Assembly: GCF_025060755.1 (NCBI RefSeq)
Contig: NZ_JANYUY010000012.1
Span: 62,001 to 126,000 of the forward strand
Source: Paenibacillus doosanensis
GTDB lineage: Bacteria > Bacillota > Bacilli > Paenibacillales > NBRC-103111
Length of the DNA stretch: 64,000 nt
Direction: 5' to 3'
Under the pieces are notes generated by a model. It saw nothing but the letters and a program-made list of their open reading frames with translations. It searched no databases and was not told the origin of the DNA. This document shows positions 43,869 to 51,675 of the stretch, one piece after another. The stretch's first letter is position 1. Every line of letters begins with the position of its first letter. The position numbers were made by a program, and so were the translations under genes.

Positions 43869-44288
43869 ATGAACGACAAGGTGGATATTTTATTAGGTAA
43901 TCCTTATATTGAAACGCTTGCTTTTTTCTCGGTAGCTATTGTAGCATTGATCGTGTTTCTGGCGATATTCGAAGCGGTGACCAAGTATAAGGATTGGGAA
44001 GAGATCAAGAACGGCAATTTATCGGTCGCAATGGCGACGGGAGGCAAAATATTCGGAATTTGCAATTTGTTCCGCTTTGCGATTTTGAATAACGATTCCG
44101 TGCTGCATTCGCTGATTTGGGCGGGATACGGATTCATACTGCTGCTGGCGGCGTATTTTATTTTTGAATTTTTGACTCCGTATTTCAAAATCGACGAGCA
44201 AATTGCCCGGGATAACAAAGCCGTAGGCTTTTTATCGATGGTTATTTCCGTATCCATTTCTTATGTCATCGGCGCCTGCGTCATTTAA
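43869..44288 (+). CDS. DUF350 membrane protein
   Basis: 139 residues with four membrane segments (FFSVAIVALIVFLAIFEAV; NLSVAMATGGKIFGICNLF; IWAGYGFILLLAAYFIFEFL; FLSMVISVSISYVIGAC). This is the DUF350/YjfL family, found next to PspA-type proteins in other bacteria; function unknown, membrane maintenance inferred. GGGAGGTG precedes, and the second of two nearby ATGs (43869) is in frame. Confidence 0.85.
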   Translation: MNDKVDILLGNPYIETLAFFSVAIVALIVFLAIFEAVTKYKDWEEIKNGNLSVAMATGGKIFGICNLFRFAILNNDSVLHSLIWAGYGFILLLAAYFIFEFLTPYFKIDEQIARDNKAVGFLSMVISVSISYVIGACVI

Positions 44289-44327
44289 AAAATGCAGCGT
44301 TTGCGGTAATGAATCGGGAGGCTTGCT

Positions 44328-44411
44328 ATGAAATATTTATGGGGCAGTTTGCTTGCCTTGGCGCTTGTGTTTTTCGCCTGGGGCACTTATTATTTTATTA
44401 AACATGGCTAG
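44328..44411 (+). CDS. Small membrane protein, 27 residues
   Basis: MKYLWGSLLALALVFFAWG followed by TYYFIKHG: one membrane helix with a short basic tail. GGGAGG stands 6 bases before the ATG, and the frame sits in the short gap between the DUF350 and zinc-ribbon genes on the same strand. No family recognised. Confidence 0.65.
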   Translation: MKYLWGSLLALALVFFAWGTYYFIKHG

Positions 44412-44488
44412 ATACATGGTGAATAGCGGCCGTAAACCGCACATAAAAAACGCCGTGCTACTAGAGATCCGAAGCGGAGGAATGTAAG

Positions 44489-45001
44489 GTGACGCAATCG
44501 CATGACCAAGTGTGCCCTTGGTGTCAAACCGAGATTGTGTGGGACCCCGAAATCGGACCGGAGGAAACTTGTCCGCATTGCTTTAACGAGCTCGGAGATT
44601 ACCGCAGCATCAACTTGACTGTTGAAGACGAGGATTTAGACGAAGAAGCGGAAGAGGATGACGAAGGCGAAGACGAGGGATTCGAGGGCTTTGAAGAAGA
44701 ATATGAGGATTTTGACGGAATGAACGAATACGAGGAAGGCGTCCAGCGGGTGCTCGATCATCAGGAGGTTACGCCGGAGTGCCCGACCTGCCACAGCTAC
44801 ATGCTGCTGGCGGGAAGCCGTAAAGCGGCTTCCGATTATGCTCCGAACGCTGCGCCGGGCCTGGGGCAGCCGCTGCTGCAGGCGGGATACGGCACCCAGG
44901 TATTCGTCTGCCCGTCCTGCTTCAAGGTCGAGCATGTGCTATCCGAGGCCGATCGTATGGCCATGATCGAGCTTTTGAAGCGGCACGGCATGGATGAATA
45001 A
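44489..45001 (+). CDS. Acidic zinc-ribbon protein
   Basis: 170 residues. Cysteine knuckles: CPWC and CPHC at the N-terminus, CPTC and CPSC in the second half, enough for two zinc ribbons. Between them is a strongly acidic stretch (about residues 50-85, mostly Glu/Asp) that must be disordered or bind a basic partner. GTG start behind GGAGGAATG. It follows DUF350 and the mini-protein; function unknown, but zinc-ribbon proteins also accompany PspA in Bacillus (ydjFGHI). Confidence 0.75.
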   Translation: MTQSHDQVCPWCQTEIVWDPEIGPEETCPHCFNELGDYRSINLTVEDEDLDEEAEEDDEGEDEGFEGFEEEYEDFDGMNEYEEGVQRVLDHQEVTPECPTCHSYMLLAGSRKAASDYAPNAAPGLGQPLLQAGYGTQVFVCPSCFKVEHVLSEADRMAMIELLKRHGMDE

Positions 45002-45016
45002 CGATATGCGGCAATG

Positions 45017-45059
45017 AGAAAAAGGGAATTTCGCAAAGTAGGCGGAATTTCCTTTTTTT
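45017..45059 (+). terminator. Intrinsic terminator
   Basis: AAAGGGAATTTCGC pairs with GCGGAATTTCCTTT with wobbles, followed by T. Confidence 0.8.
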
Positions 45060-45134
45060 GCATTCCCTCATGATTTTCAAGCTAAGGGGAAGCTTAACAA
45101 GGACGTCAACATCCTACATAACAGGTGAGTACTT

Positions 45135-46460
45135 ATGCAATCGGGAATCAAGAATTTTCCGCAGAAATGGCTGAGAAGCAAAGAGGAACGGCCGAGCTGG
45201 CACTACGGAGGAGAATGTGGCAAGCCGCGGGACGGCGGCAAGCAAGAAGGCCGTCTTCTGGGACAATCCCGGCTCCTGCTGACGGTTCAAGGACTCGTTG
45301 CGGCGGCTAACGCCTTGTCGGGTACGTTTGTGAACGTCTATTTATGGAAAGCGAAGCAGGACTTCTCCCTCATCGGCTGGTTCACGCTGATTAATCATGT
45401 GGCGATGGCGCTGACCTTTTGGCTTGCCGGCAAATGGGTGAAGGAGCATAACAAAATGAACTGCCTGAGGGCGGGGGTCGCCGTGTCGGCGCTGTTTTAT
45501 TTGCTTGTGTTGTGGTTCGGCGCCTCGGCGGTGAACTATTATGTGCTTCTGGGCGTCATTCAGGGCATGTCGGCGGGATTTTTCTGGCTTGCCTTCAACG
45601 TAGTTTATTTTGAAGTAACCGATCCCGGCAACCGGGACCGCTTTAACGGCTGGGCGGGGCTGCTCGGTTCGGGGGCGGGGATGATCGCTCCATGGATATC
45701 CGGTTTTCTGATCGTTCACTTGAAGCAGACGAACGGGTACCGCGTTATTTTTACGATCTCGCTGATCGTATTTGTGATTGGGGTTATTTTTAGCTTTTTT
45801 CTAAAAAAAAGAAAATCCGAAGGGAATTACGAATGGATGCTGACCGTCCGCTGTTTGAGGCAAAAGGAAACGATGTGGCGCACGGTTTCGCTCGGGCTGA
45901 TCGCTCAAGGCTTTCGCGAAGGCGTCTTCGGCTTCATGATTGCGCTGCTCGTCTACGTGCACACGGGAAACGAGATGAAGCTGGGCAATTTCTCGCTGGT
46001 GACCTCCGCCGTTTCCTTGGTCAGCTTCATGATCGCCGGACGGCTGCTGAAGCCGCGATACCGCAAAGCCGCTATGCTGATCGGAGCCGTTATGATAGTG
46101 CTGGTTATTGTCCCTTTTTTCTGGAAGGTTAATTTCATGACGCTGCTTATATTCGGAATAGGCGTAGGGCTGTTCTTCCCGCTGTACTCGATTCCGATGA
46201 CGTCGTCGGTATTCGATTTGATCGGCGGCAATGCCGACAGCGTGCAGCATCGCGAGGAGTACATCGTCATGAGGGAGCTGGCGCTGAACGTCGGACGCAT
46301 ATCGGGGACGGCGGTGTTTATCGTTGTCGTCGCTTTCACCTCGGCGCCGCAGGCGATGAATTGGCTGCTGCTCGGCATCGGCAGCACGCCGCTGGCAGCA
46401 TGGTTTTTTATGCGCAAAGTCGCGTCCGCCAAGCAGGCTAAAGCAGCCGGAGGAGCTTGA
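45135..46460 (+). CDS. MFS transporter
   Basis: 441 residues with a polar, basic N-terminal tail of about 45 residues and then about 12 membrane segments of the major facilitator type (LIGWFTLINHVAMALTFWLA; YVLLGVIQGMSAGFFWLAF; LLIFGIGVGLFFPLYSIPM). A loop FNGWAGLLGSGAGMIAPW is typical of helix 4-5 in the family. Substrate cannot be read from the sequence. AGGTGAG precedes the ATG. Stands alone between a terminator and the cysK promoter. Confidence 0.85.
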   Translation: MQSGIKNFPQKWLRSKEERPSWHYGGECGKPRDGGKQEGRLLGQSRLLLTVQGLVAAANALSGTFVNVYLWKAKQDFSLIGWFTLINHVAMALTFWLAGKWVKEHNKMNCLRAGVAVSALFYLLVLWFGASAVNYYVLLGVIQGMSAGFFWLAFNVVYFEVTDPGNRDRFNGWAGLLGSGAGMIAPWISGFLIVHLKQTNGYRVIFTISLIVFVIGVIFSFFLKKRKSEGNYEWMLTVRCLRQKETMWRTVSLGLIAQGFREGVFGFMIALLVYVHTGNEMKLGNFSLVTSAVSLVSFMIAGRLLKPRYRKAAMLIGAVMIVLVIVPFFWKVNFMTLLIFGIGVGLFFPLYSIPMTSSVFDLIGGNADSVQHREEYIVMRELALNVGRISGTAVFIVVVAFTSAPQAMNWLLLGIGSTPLAAWFFMRKVASAKQAKAAGGA

Positions 46461-46501
46461 CGCTCAGGCTCATGAGGAGCGAAGATCGGGAACCGCCCGC
46501 C

Positions 46502-46529
46502 TTGACAAAACGAGCCATGCCGTTACAAT
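46502..46529 (+). promoter_or_regulatory. Sigma-A promoter of cysK
   Basis: TTGACA (46502-46507), 16-base spacer, TACAAT (46524-46529), starting 42 bases after the MFS stop codon. Confidence 0.75.
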
Positions 46530-46598
46530 TAAGGACGATAAGTGTGCGGCCAAAGGTGTCGGTACTGCACACGGCGCGGAAGGGAGCGGCAGAAGAGG

Positions 46599-47528
46599 AT
46601 GAAGAACAATCGTCTGATGGTAAGCAGCATTACGGAATTGATTGGGGAGACGCCGGCGGTCCGGCTCGGCAGAATGACAGGGGAAAACGACGCCGATGTA
46701 TACGTAAAGCTCGAATATTTCAACCCGAGCGGCAGCGTCAAGGATCGCGCGGCGTATAACTTGATCCTGCAAGCGGAGAAGGACGGGCTGCTGAAGCCGG
46801 GCTCGACGATTATCGAGCCGACCAGCGGCAATACGGGCATCGGACTGGCGATGAATGCCGCGGCCAAAGGCTACAAGGCAATTCTCGTGATGCCGGACAA
46901 TATGACCAAAGAACGCATTAACATATTGAAAGCTTACGGGGCGCATGTCGAGCTGACCCCTGCAGAAGAACGGATGCCGGGAGCGATCCGCAGAGCGCTG
47001 GAGATGAGAAATGAAATTCCGGACAGCTTCATCCCTCAGCAGTTTGAGAATAAAGCGAACCCGGACATTCACCGGACGACGACGGCGCTCGAAATTATCG
47101 AGCAAATGGAAGGCAAGCTCGACGCGTTCGTGGCGACCTCGGGCACGGGAGGGACGATTACCGGCACCGGCGAGGTGCTGCGCGAGAAGCTGCCCGGCAT
47201 TCAAATCTACGTAGTGGAGCCGAAGGGTTCGCCCGTTTTGTCGGGAGGCAAGCCGGGCCCGCACAAGCTGGTCGGGACAAGCCCCGGTTTCATTCCGGAA
47301 ATTCTCAACACGGGCGTATACGATGAAATCATCCAGGTAGCCGATGAGGATGCGATTAGAACGACGCGGGAGCTCGGGAAAATGGAAGGCATTCTTGTAG
47401 GCCCTTCCTCCGGCGCTTCGGTATGGACGGCGCTGCAGGTAGCCAAGAAGCTCGGCAAGGGCAAGCGCGTGCTGTGCATTGCTCCGGATACGGGGGAGCG
47501 TTATCTGAGCATGGGGATTTTTTCGTAA
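46599..47528 (+). CDS. cysK: Cysteine synthase (O-acetylserine sulfhydrylase)
   Basis: 309 residues, PLP-dependent, makes L-cysteine from O-acetylserine and sulfide. The PLP lysine is in NPSGSVKDRAAYNL, the substrate loop is EPTSGNTGIGLA, the phosphate-binding loop is TSGTGGTITGTGE, and GPSSGA is the C-terminal pyridine site. The frame is open to 46542; ATG 46599 gives the normal N-terminus, with 46617 as an alternative. It has its own promoter and terminator. Confidence 0.93.
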   Translation: MKNNRLMVSSITELIGETPAVRLGRMTGENDADVYVKLEYFNPSGSVKDRAAYNLILQAEKDGLLKPGSTIIEPTSGNTGIGLAMNAAAKGYKAILVMPDNMTKERINILKAYGAHVELTPAEERMPGAIRRALEMRNEIPDSFIPQQFENKANPDIHRTTTALEIIEQMEGKLDAFVATSGTGGTITGTGEVLREKLPGIQIYVVEPKGSPVLSGGKPGPHKLVGTSPGFIPEILNTGVYDEIIQVADEDAIRTTRELGKMEGILVGPSSGASVWTALQVAKKLGKGKRVLCIAPDTGERYLSMGIFS

Positions 47529-47553
47529 TCGCTTCGTTTCCGCTTGCGGCCAT

Positions 47554-47585
47554 AAGGCATCTCTCTTACGAGGGATGCTTTTTTT
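47554..47585 (+). terminator. Intrinsic terminator of cysK
   Basis: GGCATC and flanking bases pair with GATGCT around CTCTTACGAGG, followed by seven T. Confidence 0.75.
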
Positions 47586-47614
47586 CTTAGAAGACGAGCG
47601 TGAGCGAAAATAGG

Positions 47615-47643
47615 TTGAATAAAAATACAAATACATGTATAAT
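47615..47643 (+). promoter_or_regulatory. Sigma-A promoter
   Basis: TTGAAT (47615-47620), 17-base spacer, TATAAT (47638-47643), 37 bases before the next start codon. Confidence 0.8.
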
Positions 47644-47679
47644 TATAAGTAACAAGAATTCAGTGGGAAGGTGATTGGT

Positions 47680-47961
47680 GTGATTATTGCATTGGAAAAT
47701 GAACCTCCTGCACAAGGACAATTTGAGGAGCTGTTGGCCACTGTCACGGAGGACGGCATGAATGCCGGTTTATTGTATGAAACGTACTGCCAAAGCCGCT
47801 ATGTCGTCGCCGCATACGATCAGGGACGGCTTGTCGGGCTTGGCAGGGTAACGGACGAATCGGGGACCTGCGGCGAATATCAAATTACGGTGCTGCAGGA
47901 TTATCAAAGCCGCGATATCGAAACTTATATGCGCAAACTGTTATCGATGCATCGGCTGTAA
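47680..47961 (+). CDS. Short GNAT-like protein
   Basis: 93 residues. The pattern VAAYDQGRLVGLGRVTDE followed by EYQITVLQDYQSRDIETYM matches beta strands 2-4 and the acetyl-CoA loop of GNAT N-acetyltransferases, but the loop motif is degenerate (QSRDIE instead of R/QxxGxG/A) and the protein is shorter than a full GNAT of about 140. It may be inactive or a binding protein. GTG 47680 has AAGGTGA at the right distance; an in-frame GTG at 47671 does not. Confidence 0.6.
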   Translation: MIIALENEPPAQGQFEELLATVTEDGMNAGLLYETYCQSRYVVAAYDQGRLVGLGRVTDESGTCGEYQITVLQDYQSRDIETYMRKLLSMHRL

Positions 47962-48061
47962 CGGTGTTAATCATTCATCATATGACGGAAAGCCTGGGAA
48001 CTTGAAGCGGTTCTCGCAGGCTTTTTTTTGTTCCTGCTTGCCGAGCACCCTTAATTTTATT

Positions 48062-48091
48062 TTGCAAAAAGTCTGCCATTGGGTGTAATAT
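48062..48091 (+). promoter_or_regulatory. Promoter of the alaR-alaT-like operon
   Basis: TTGCAA (48062-48067), 18-base spacer, TAATAT (48086-48091). It places the hairpin array at 48131-48315 inside the transcript leader. Confidence 0.6.
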
Positions 48092-48130
48092 GAAATAATA
48101 AATTGATTGTGTAAGCGGCGCTTGAAAAGA

Positions 48131-48315
48131 CAAGTTTTGCTACGGCAAAACAAAGCTTATGCTTACGAAGATAGTTTTGCTACAGCAAAACTTAAAGCTC
48201 ATGCTTACGATGACAGTTTTGCCAAAGGCAAAACAAAGCTTATGCTTACGAAGACAGTTTTGCCAAAGGCAAAACAAAGCTTATGCTTACGAAGACAGTT
48301 TTGCCAAAGGCAAAA
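48131..48315 (+). repeat. Five tandem hairpin repeats, 41-bp period, in the alaR leader
   Basis: Palindromes at 48135-48150 (TTTTGC-TACG-GCAAAA), 48175-48190, 48217-48233, 48258-48274 and 48299-48315 (TTTTGCCAAAGGCAAAA), joined by a near-constant 24-base linker containing AAGCTTATGCTTACGAAGAC. The last palindrome ends about 7 bases before the AGGAGG of the next gene. The 41-base period is not a multiple of three, so the array is not a protein repeat. Confidence 0.9.
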
Positions 48316-48337
48316 CTCTTAGGAGGGTTAACCACCG

Positions 48338-48829
48338 ATGGAACAGTTTAAGGTACGAATTATTGAGCTGCTTAAGGAAGATGCGAGAAGGACTCCGGCG
48401 CTTATAGCGACGATGCTCGGTTCCTCCGAAGCGGAAGTGACGGAAGCGATCAAACAGCTGGAGGATTCGCATGTCATTATCAAATATGCGCCTATCGTCA
48501 ATTGGGCGAAGGTGGATAACGAGAAAGTGACCGCTTTGATCGAAGTGCAGATTACGCCGGAGCGCGGCCGCGGATTCGATGCGATTGCGGAGCGCATTTA
48601 CTTATATCCAGAAGTGAAATCCGTCTACTTAATGTCCGGAGCTTACGATCTTCTCGTGGAAATTGAAGGGAAAACGTTGAAGGAAGTCGCCTCTTTCGTT
48701 TCGAATAAACTATCGCCGATCGACCGCGTGCTTTCGACCAAAACGCATTTCATACTTAAGAAATACAAGCAGGACGGCATCACTTTTGAAGACCATGAAG
48801 ACGATCGCCGTATGTTAATCTCTCCGTGA
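48338..48829 (+). CDS. alaR: Lrp/AsnC-family regulator, AlaR-like
   Basis: 163 residues. The N-terminal HTH (RTPALIATMLGSSEAEVTEA, IKQLEDSHVIIKYA) is followed by a RAM ligand domain (VTALIEVQITPERGRGFDA; VYLMSGAYDLLVEIEG). Proteins of this class sense amino acids as octamers. It precedes an aminotransferase by 12 bases, the arrangement of alaR-alaT (yugG-yugH) in Bacillus, where AlaR controls alanine synthesis. AGGAGGG precedes the ATG. The leader with five hairpins is a further regulatory layer. Confidence 0.87.
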   Translation: MEQFKVRIIELLKEDARRTPALIATMLGSSEAEVTEAIKQLEDSHVIIKYAPIVNWAKVDNEKVTALIEVQITPERGRGFDAIAERIYLYPEVKSVYLMSGAYDLLVEIEGKTLKEVASFVSNKLSPIDRVLSTKTHFILKKYKQDGITFEDHEDDRRMLISP

Positions 48830-48841
48830 AGGTGATAAGCG

Positions 48842-50047
48842 ATGATCAAACAACAACAAGGGCAGGATCAAGGAGCTTCCTCCAAATCGATGTCGGGCTA
48901 TTTGGCCCCTCTTGTAAGAGAGATACCTCCTTCGGGCATCCGCAAATTTTTTGATCTGGTAAGCGCAAGTAAAGATATTATTTCGCTCGGCGTAGGCGAG
49001 CCGGATTTTTGCACGCCTTGGCATGTGCGCGAAGCATGCGTCTATTCCCTTGAGCGCGGCAATACGAAGTATACGCCGAACGCCGGCATGCCGGAGCTTC
49101 GCGAAGCGATCGGCGAGTACTTGTACGATTCGTTCCAAGTTCCGTACGATCCGGCCGATGAAATATTGGTAACGGTCGGCGGCAGCGAAGCGATCGATCT
49201 GGCTCTGCGCGCATTGGTCGTGCCGGGGGATGAGGTGCTCGTTCCCGAGCCTTGCTATATTTCATACTCTCCGATTACCCGGATCGGCGGCGGCATCCCG
49301 GTCGGGATAGAGACGTTCGCCAAAGATAATTTTAAGCTGACGCCGGAGGCGCTCAAAGCGAGCATTACGCCGAAATCGAAAGTGCTCATTCTTTGTTACC
49401 CAAGCAATCCGACGGGCGGCATTATGACCTATGAGGACTGGCTGCCGATCGCCAAAATTGTGGAAGAGCATGATCTGATCGTCATTTCCGACGAAATTTA
49501 CGCCGAGCTTACGTATGAGCAAAAACATGTCAGCTTCGCCTCGATTCCCGGTATGCGGGACCGCACGATTTTGGTCAGCGGTTTTTCCAAGGCGTTTGCG
49601 ATGACCGGTTGGCGAATGGGCTATGCATGCGGACATCGCGATCTGATTTCCGCCATGCTCAAAATCCATCAATATACGGTCATGTGCGCGCCGGCGATGG
49701 GGCAGGTGGCTGCGCTTGAAGCTTTGAAAAACGGCATGGAAGAAAAAAATCGCATGGTAGAGTCCTATAACCAGCGGCGCCGCCTTGTGGTGCAGGGCTT
49801 TAGAGACATCGGCTTGGAATGCCATGAGCCGCAAGGAGCATTTTACGCCTTCCCATCGGTTGCGTCTACAGGCCTAAGCTCGGAGGAATTCGCGCAGCGT
49901 TTGCTCTATGAAGCCAAGGTTGCCGCGGTGCCGGGACAGGTGTTCGGCCTAGGCGGAGAAGGCTTTGTACGCTGCTCCTATGCGACTTCGGTCAATCAGC
50001 TGCTTGAAGCAATCGACAGAATAGGGAATTTTATACGAAAATTGTAA
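48842..50047 (+). CDS. alaT: PLP aminotransferase, alanine transaminase AlaT-like
   Basis: 401 residues, class I/II fold. Visible marks: DIISLGVGEPDFCTP, YTPNAGMPELREAI, CYPSNPTGG, SDEIYAELTYE, the PLP lysine in SGFSKAFAMTGWRMGY, and the substrate arginine near GEGFVRCSYA. Such enzymes transfer amino groups between alanine or aspartate-type donors and 2-oxo acids. Coupling to an Lrp regulator makes alanine the most likely product. An aspartate or aromatic aminotransferase cannot be excluded. Confidence 0.85.
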   Translation: MIKQQQGQDQGASSKSMSGYLAPLVREIPPSGIRKFFDLVSASKDIISLGVGEPDFCTPWHVREACVYSLERGNTKYTPNAGMPELREAIGEYLYDSFQVPYDPADEILVTVGGSEAIDLALRALVVPGDEVLVPEPCYISYSPITRIGGGIPVGIETFAKDNFKLTPEALKASITPKSKVLILCYPSNPTGGIMTYEDWLPIAKIVEEHDLIVISDEIYAELTYEQKHVSFASIPGMRDRTILVSGFSKAFAMTGWRMGYACGHRDLISAMLKIHQYTVMCAPAMGQVAALEALKNGMEEKNRMVESYNQRRRLVVQGFRDIGLECHEPQGAFYAFPSVASTGLSSEEFAQRLLYEAKVAAVPGQVFGLGGEGFVRCSYATSVNQLLEAIDRIGNFIRKL

Positions 50048-50172
50048 ATTCGACAAAAAAAGTCATTTCCATCCCAACTAAAAACTGGTATCTTTAATAG
50101 TATAGAAGTTTCATATCGTTGATCATTTATGAGACTTCCGAATCTAGAGATAGGCGTTAGGGGGGATGAAGA

Positions 50173-50439
50173 ATGGCCTTTCCGGAATATCAGCTAAGAC
50201 AGTACATCAATATCGGTTGGATTCGCGAGAATAACCAGCAGCCGAAGTGGATTTTTGGAAGAAAGAAACAGTCTTCTTCTACCGCTTCTTTAGAAGAAGA
50301 GATTTATAACCTGCGTCTGAAATTGGAGCAGCTGGTCCAGACCGAGAAGAGTTTGACCTCACCGAATGTTGTGGAGATCAGCATGCTGTTAGATCAAAAA
50401 ATTAACGAATATATGAACCGTAGCAAGAGGGGCCGTTAG
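50173..50439 (+). CDS. Spo0E-like aspartyl-phosphate phosphatase
   Basis: 88 residues. The C-terminal half forms the two-helix Spo0E domain: LEEEIYNLRLKLEQLVQTEK, then the motif VEISMLLDQKINEYM, matching the SxxLDxxIxxY signature. Members remove phosphate from Spo0A-P and delay sporulation. The first about 38 residues (MAFPEYQLRQYINIGWIRE) are an extra N-terminal part not needed for the domain. TTAGGGGGGAT precedes the ATG. Confidence 0.75.
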   Translation: MAFPEYQLRQYINIGWIRENNQQPKWIFGRKKQSSSTASLEEEIYNLRLKLEQLVQTEKSLTSPNVVEISMLLDQKINEYMNRSKRGR

Positions 50440-50455
50440 TCGGCTCCTTTTTTGT
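50429..50455 (+). terminator. Intrinsic terminator overlapping a stop codon
   Basis: GGGGCCG pairs with CGGCTCC (one wobble) around TTAGT, followed by six T. The TAG of the Spo0E-like gene is inside the loop. Confidence 0.75.
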
Positions 50456-50622
50456 TTAGGAAATGAAGCGCAGCCATATCCTGTGGAAATCCGGGGTCTC
50501 CCCCGAAAGTAAAGTCTACCCATAGAACGATCCCAGAGGAAGGGTTAGACGCCGATCCAGCCTAGGCTGGATGCGGACGGAATAAGCTTCAGAGCATCAC
50601 GTCACTTTTGGGGGATTTGTTC
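50453..50622 (+). repeat. Terminator-following repeat carrying a 92-bp insert
   Basis: Matches 39194-39271 on both sides, but 50511-50602 is extra and sits exactly at the loop between CCCCCGAAAGT and ACTTTTGGGGG. The insert contains a perfect palindrome ATCCAGCCTAGGCTGGAT (50555-50572). Confidence 0.7.
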
Positions 50623-50721
50623 TTCGTCTTTTTGATAGACCGTCGGCATTTATGATATGATGGAGGGTAGTAACTGCAGAAGCGCGAGGCGTACCGTATG
50701 ATGACTGTAAGGAGAGGGAAC

Positions 50722-51255
50722 ATGAGAGGAAAATTCATGCTAATCATGCTGTTGCTGCTGGTGCTGGCCGGCTGCGGCGGCGGACCGAAGTCGGATGTGC
50801 CGATCTTTATGATGGGCGCCAACGGGATTCCGACGGAGGTGGGAGATAAGCTGCAGACTGCGCTGCAGGCGAAGCTCGGACAAGCTCCGACCGTTAACGT
50901 GCAGACGGTTCCGATATTTTCGATGGAGAAGCTGATCGTGGAAATTGCTGCCGGAGACAACGGGATCATTGTTGTTCCTATGGAGCAGTTCAAGGCGATA
51001 GGGCAGCAGGGCGGATACGTCAGTCTGGACGATGCGGCCAAAGGCGACGACTACCCGGAGGGCGTGCTCGACCTGCCGGTGGACGGCAAGGAAAGCGGAA
51101 AAACCGAGAAGCATCTGTACGGCATTCCGCTAGAGAAAACCAAATGGTTCACGGAGCAGAAATTGAATGGCAAAGACTTGGTCGCCTTCGTGCCGGCCAA
51201 TGCGAAGAATCAGGATAAAGTGATGCAAGTGATCAAAGTGATTGCCGAGAAGTAA
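50722..51255 (+). CDS. Lipoprotein of unknown function
   Basis: 177 residues: lipobox LAGC with Cys18, then a soluble domain (DVPIFMMGANGIPTEVGDKL; GIIVVPMEQFKAIGQQGGYV) with alternating strands and helices resembling half of a periplasmic-binding fold. AAGGAGAG fits ATG 50722 rather than the earlier ATGs. It is directly upstream of the B12 riboswitch and has no riboswitch itself. Not recognised further. Confidence 0.75.
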   Translation: MRGKFMLIMLLLLVLAGCGGGPKSDVPIFMMGANGIPTEVGDKLQTALQAKLGQAPTVNVQTVPIFSMEKLIVEIAAGDNGIIVVPMEQFKAIGQQGGYVSLDDAAKGDDYPEGVLDLPVDGKESGKTEKHLYGIPLEKTKWFTEQKLNGKDLVAFVPANAKNQDKVMQVIKVIAEK

Positions 51256-51287
51256 GGATCTAAGGCATAAACATCTTTATAGTATGT

Positions 51288-51471
51288 ATCGAACAGGTGC
51301 CTGCCAAGGCCGAGAGCTTTGCAGGTTAAAAGGGAAGCCGGTGCAAGTCCGGCACGGTCCCGCCACTGTATATGGGAGCAAGCGCCTCCGCATGCCACTG
51401 TTCTTGGATGCAAGAATGGGAAGGCGAGGCGCTCCATCATGCCCATAAGTCAGGAAACCTGCCTGTTCGAT
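51288..51471 (+). promoter_or_regulatory. Cobalamin (AdoCbl) riboswitch
   Basis: Closing helix ATCGAACAGG (51288-51297) with CCTGTTCGAT (51462-51471). Core elements are present: AAGGGAAGCCGGTG, GCAAGTCCGGCACGGTCC, the B12 box-type CCGCCACTGT and AAGTCAGGAAACCTGC. Binding of adenosylcobalamin lowers expression of the uptake genes downstream. Confidence 0.95.
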
Positions 51472-51562
51472 GGAAGACCGGCCTTTCGAGGAAAAAGGGG
51501 TGTCGAGCGCATACGGTTCTCGCCTTTCAGGAGAGCCTGATTGCCGTTTGATCAATCGTGAG

Positions 51563-51606
51563 CCCTCTGGTTTCTCCGGCCGCCCCCGGAGCTCAGAGGG
51601 ATTTTT
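51563..51606 (+). terminator. Riboswitch-controlled terminator
   Basis: CCCTCTG (51563-51569) pairs with CAGAGGG (51594-51600), with CTCCGG and CCGGAG inside, followed by ATTTTT. It lies between the aptamer and btuF. Confidence 0.85.
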
Positions 51607-51675
51607 CTTGTACGGAAGCAGGAAGCGAGCGCGCGGTAAGCGCGTGAAAATAAATTTGAGGAGCTAACACCGATA

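Noticed and set aside
48131-48315. CRISPR-like array
   Set aside because: The linkers between palindromes are as conserved as the palindromes, so there are no unique spacers, and no cas genes are present.
48107-48407. Short frames through the 41-bp repeats (AYAYEDSFAKGKT-like peptides)
   Set aside because: The period is not a multiple of three, so the same DNA is read in all three frames in turn; no ribosome site. Non-coding repeat.
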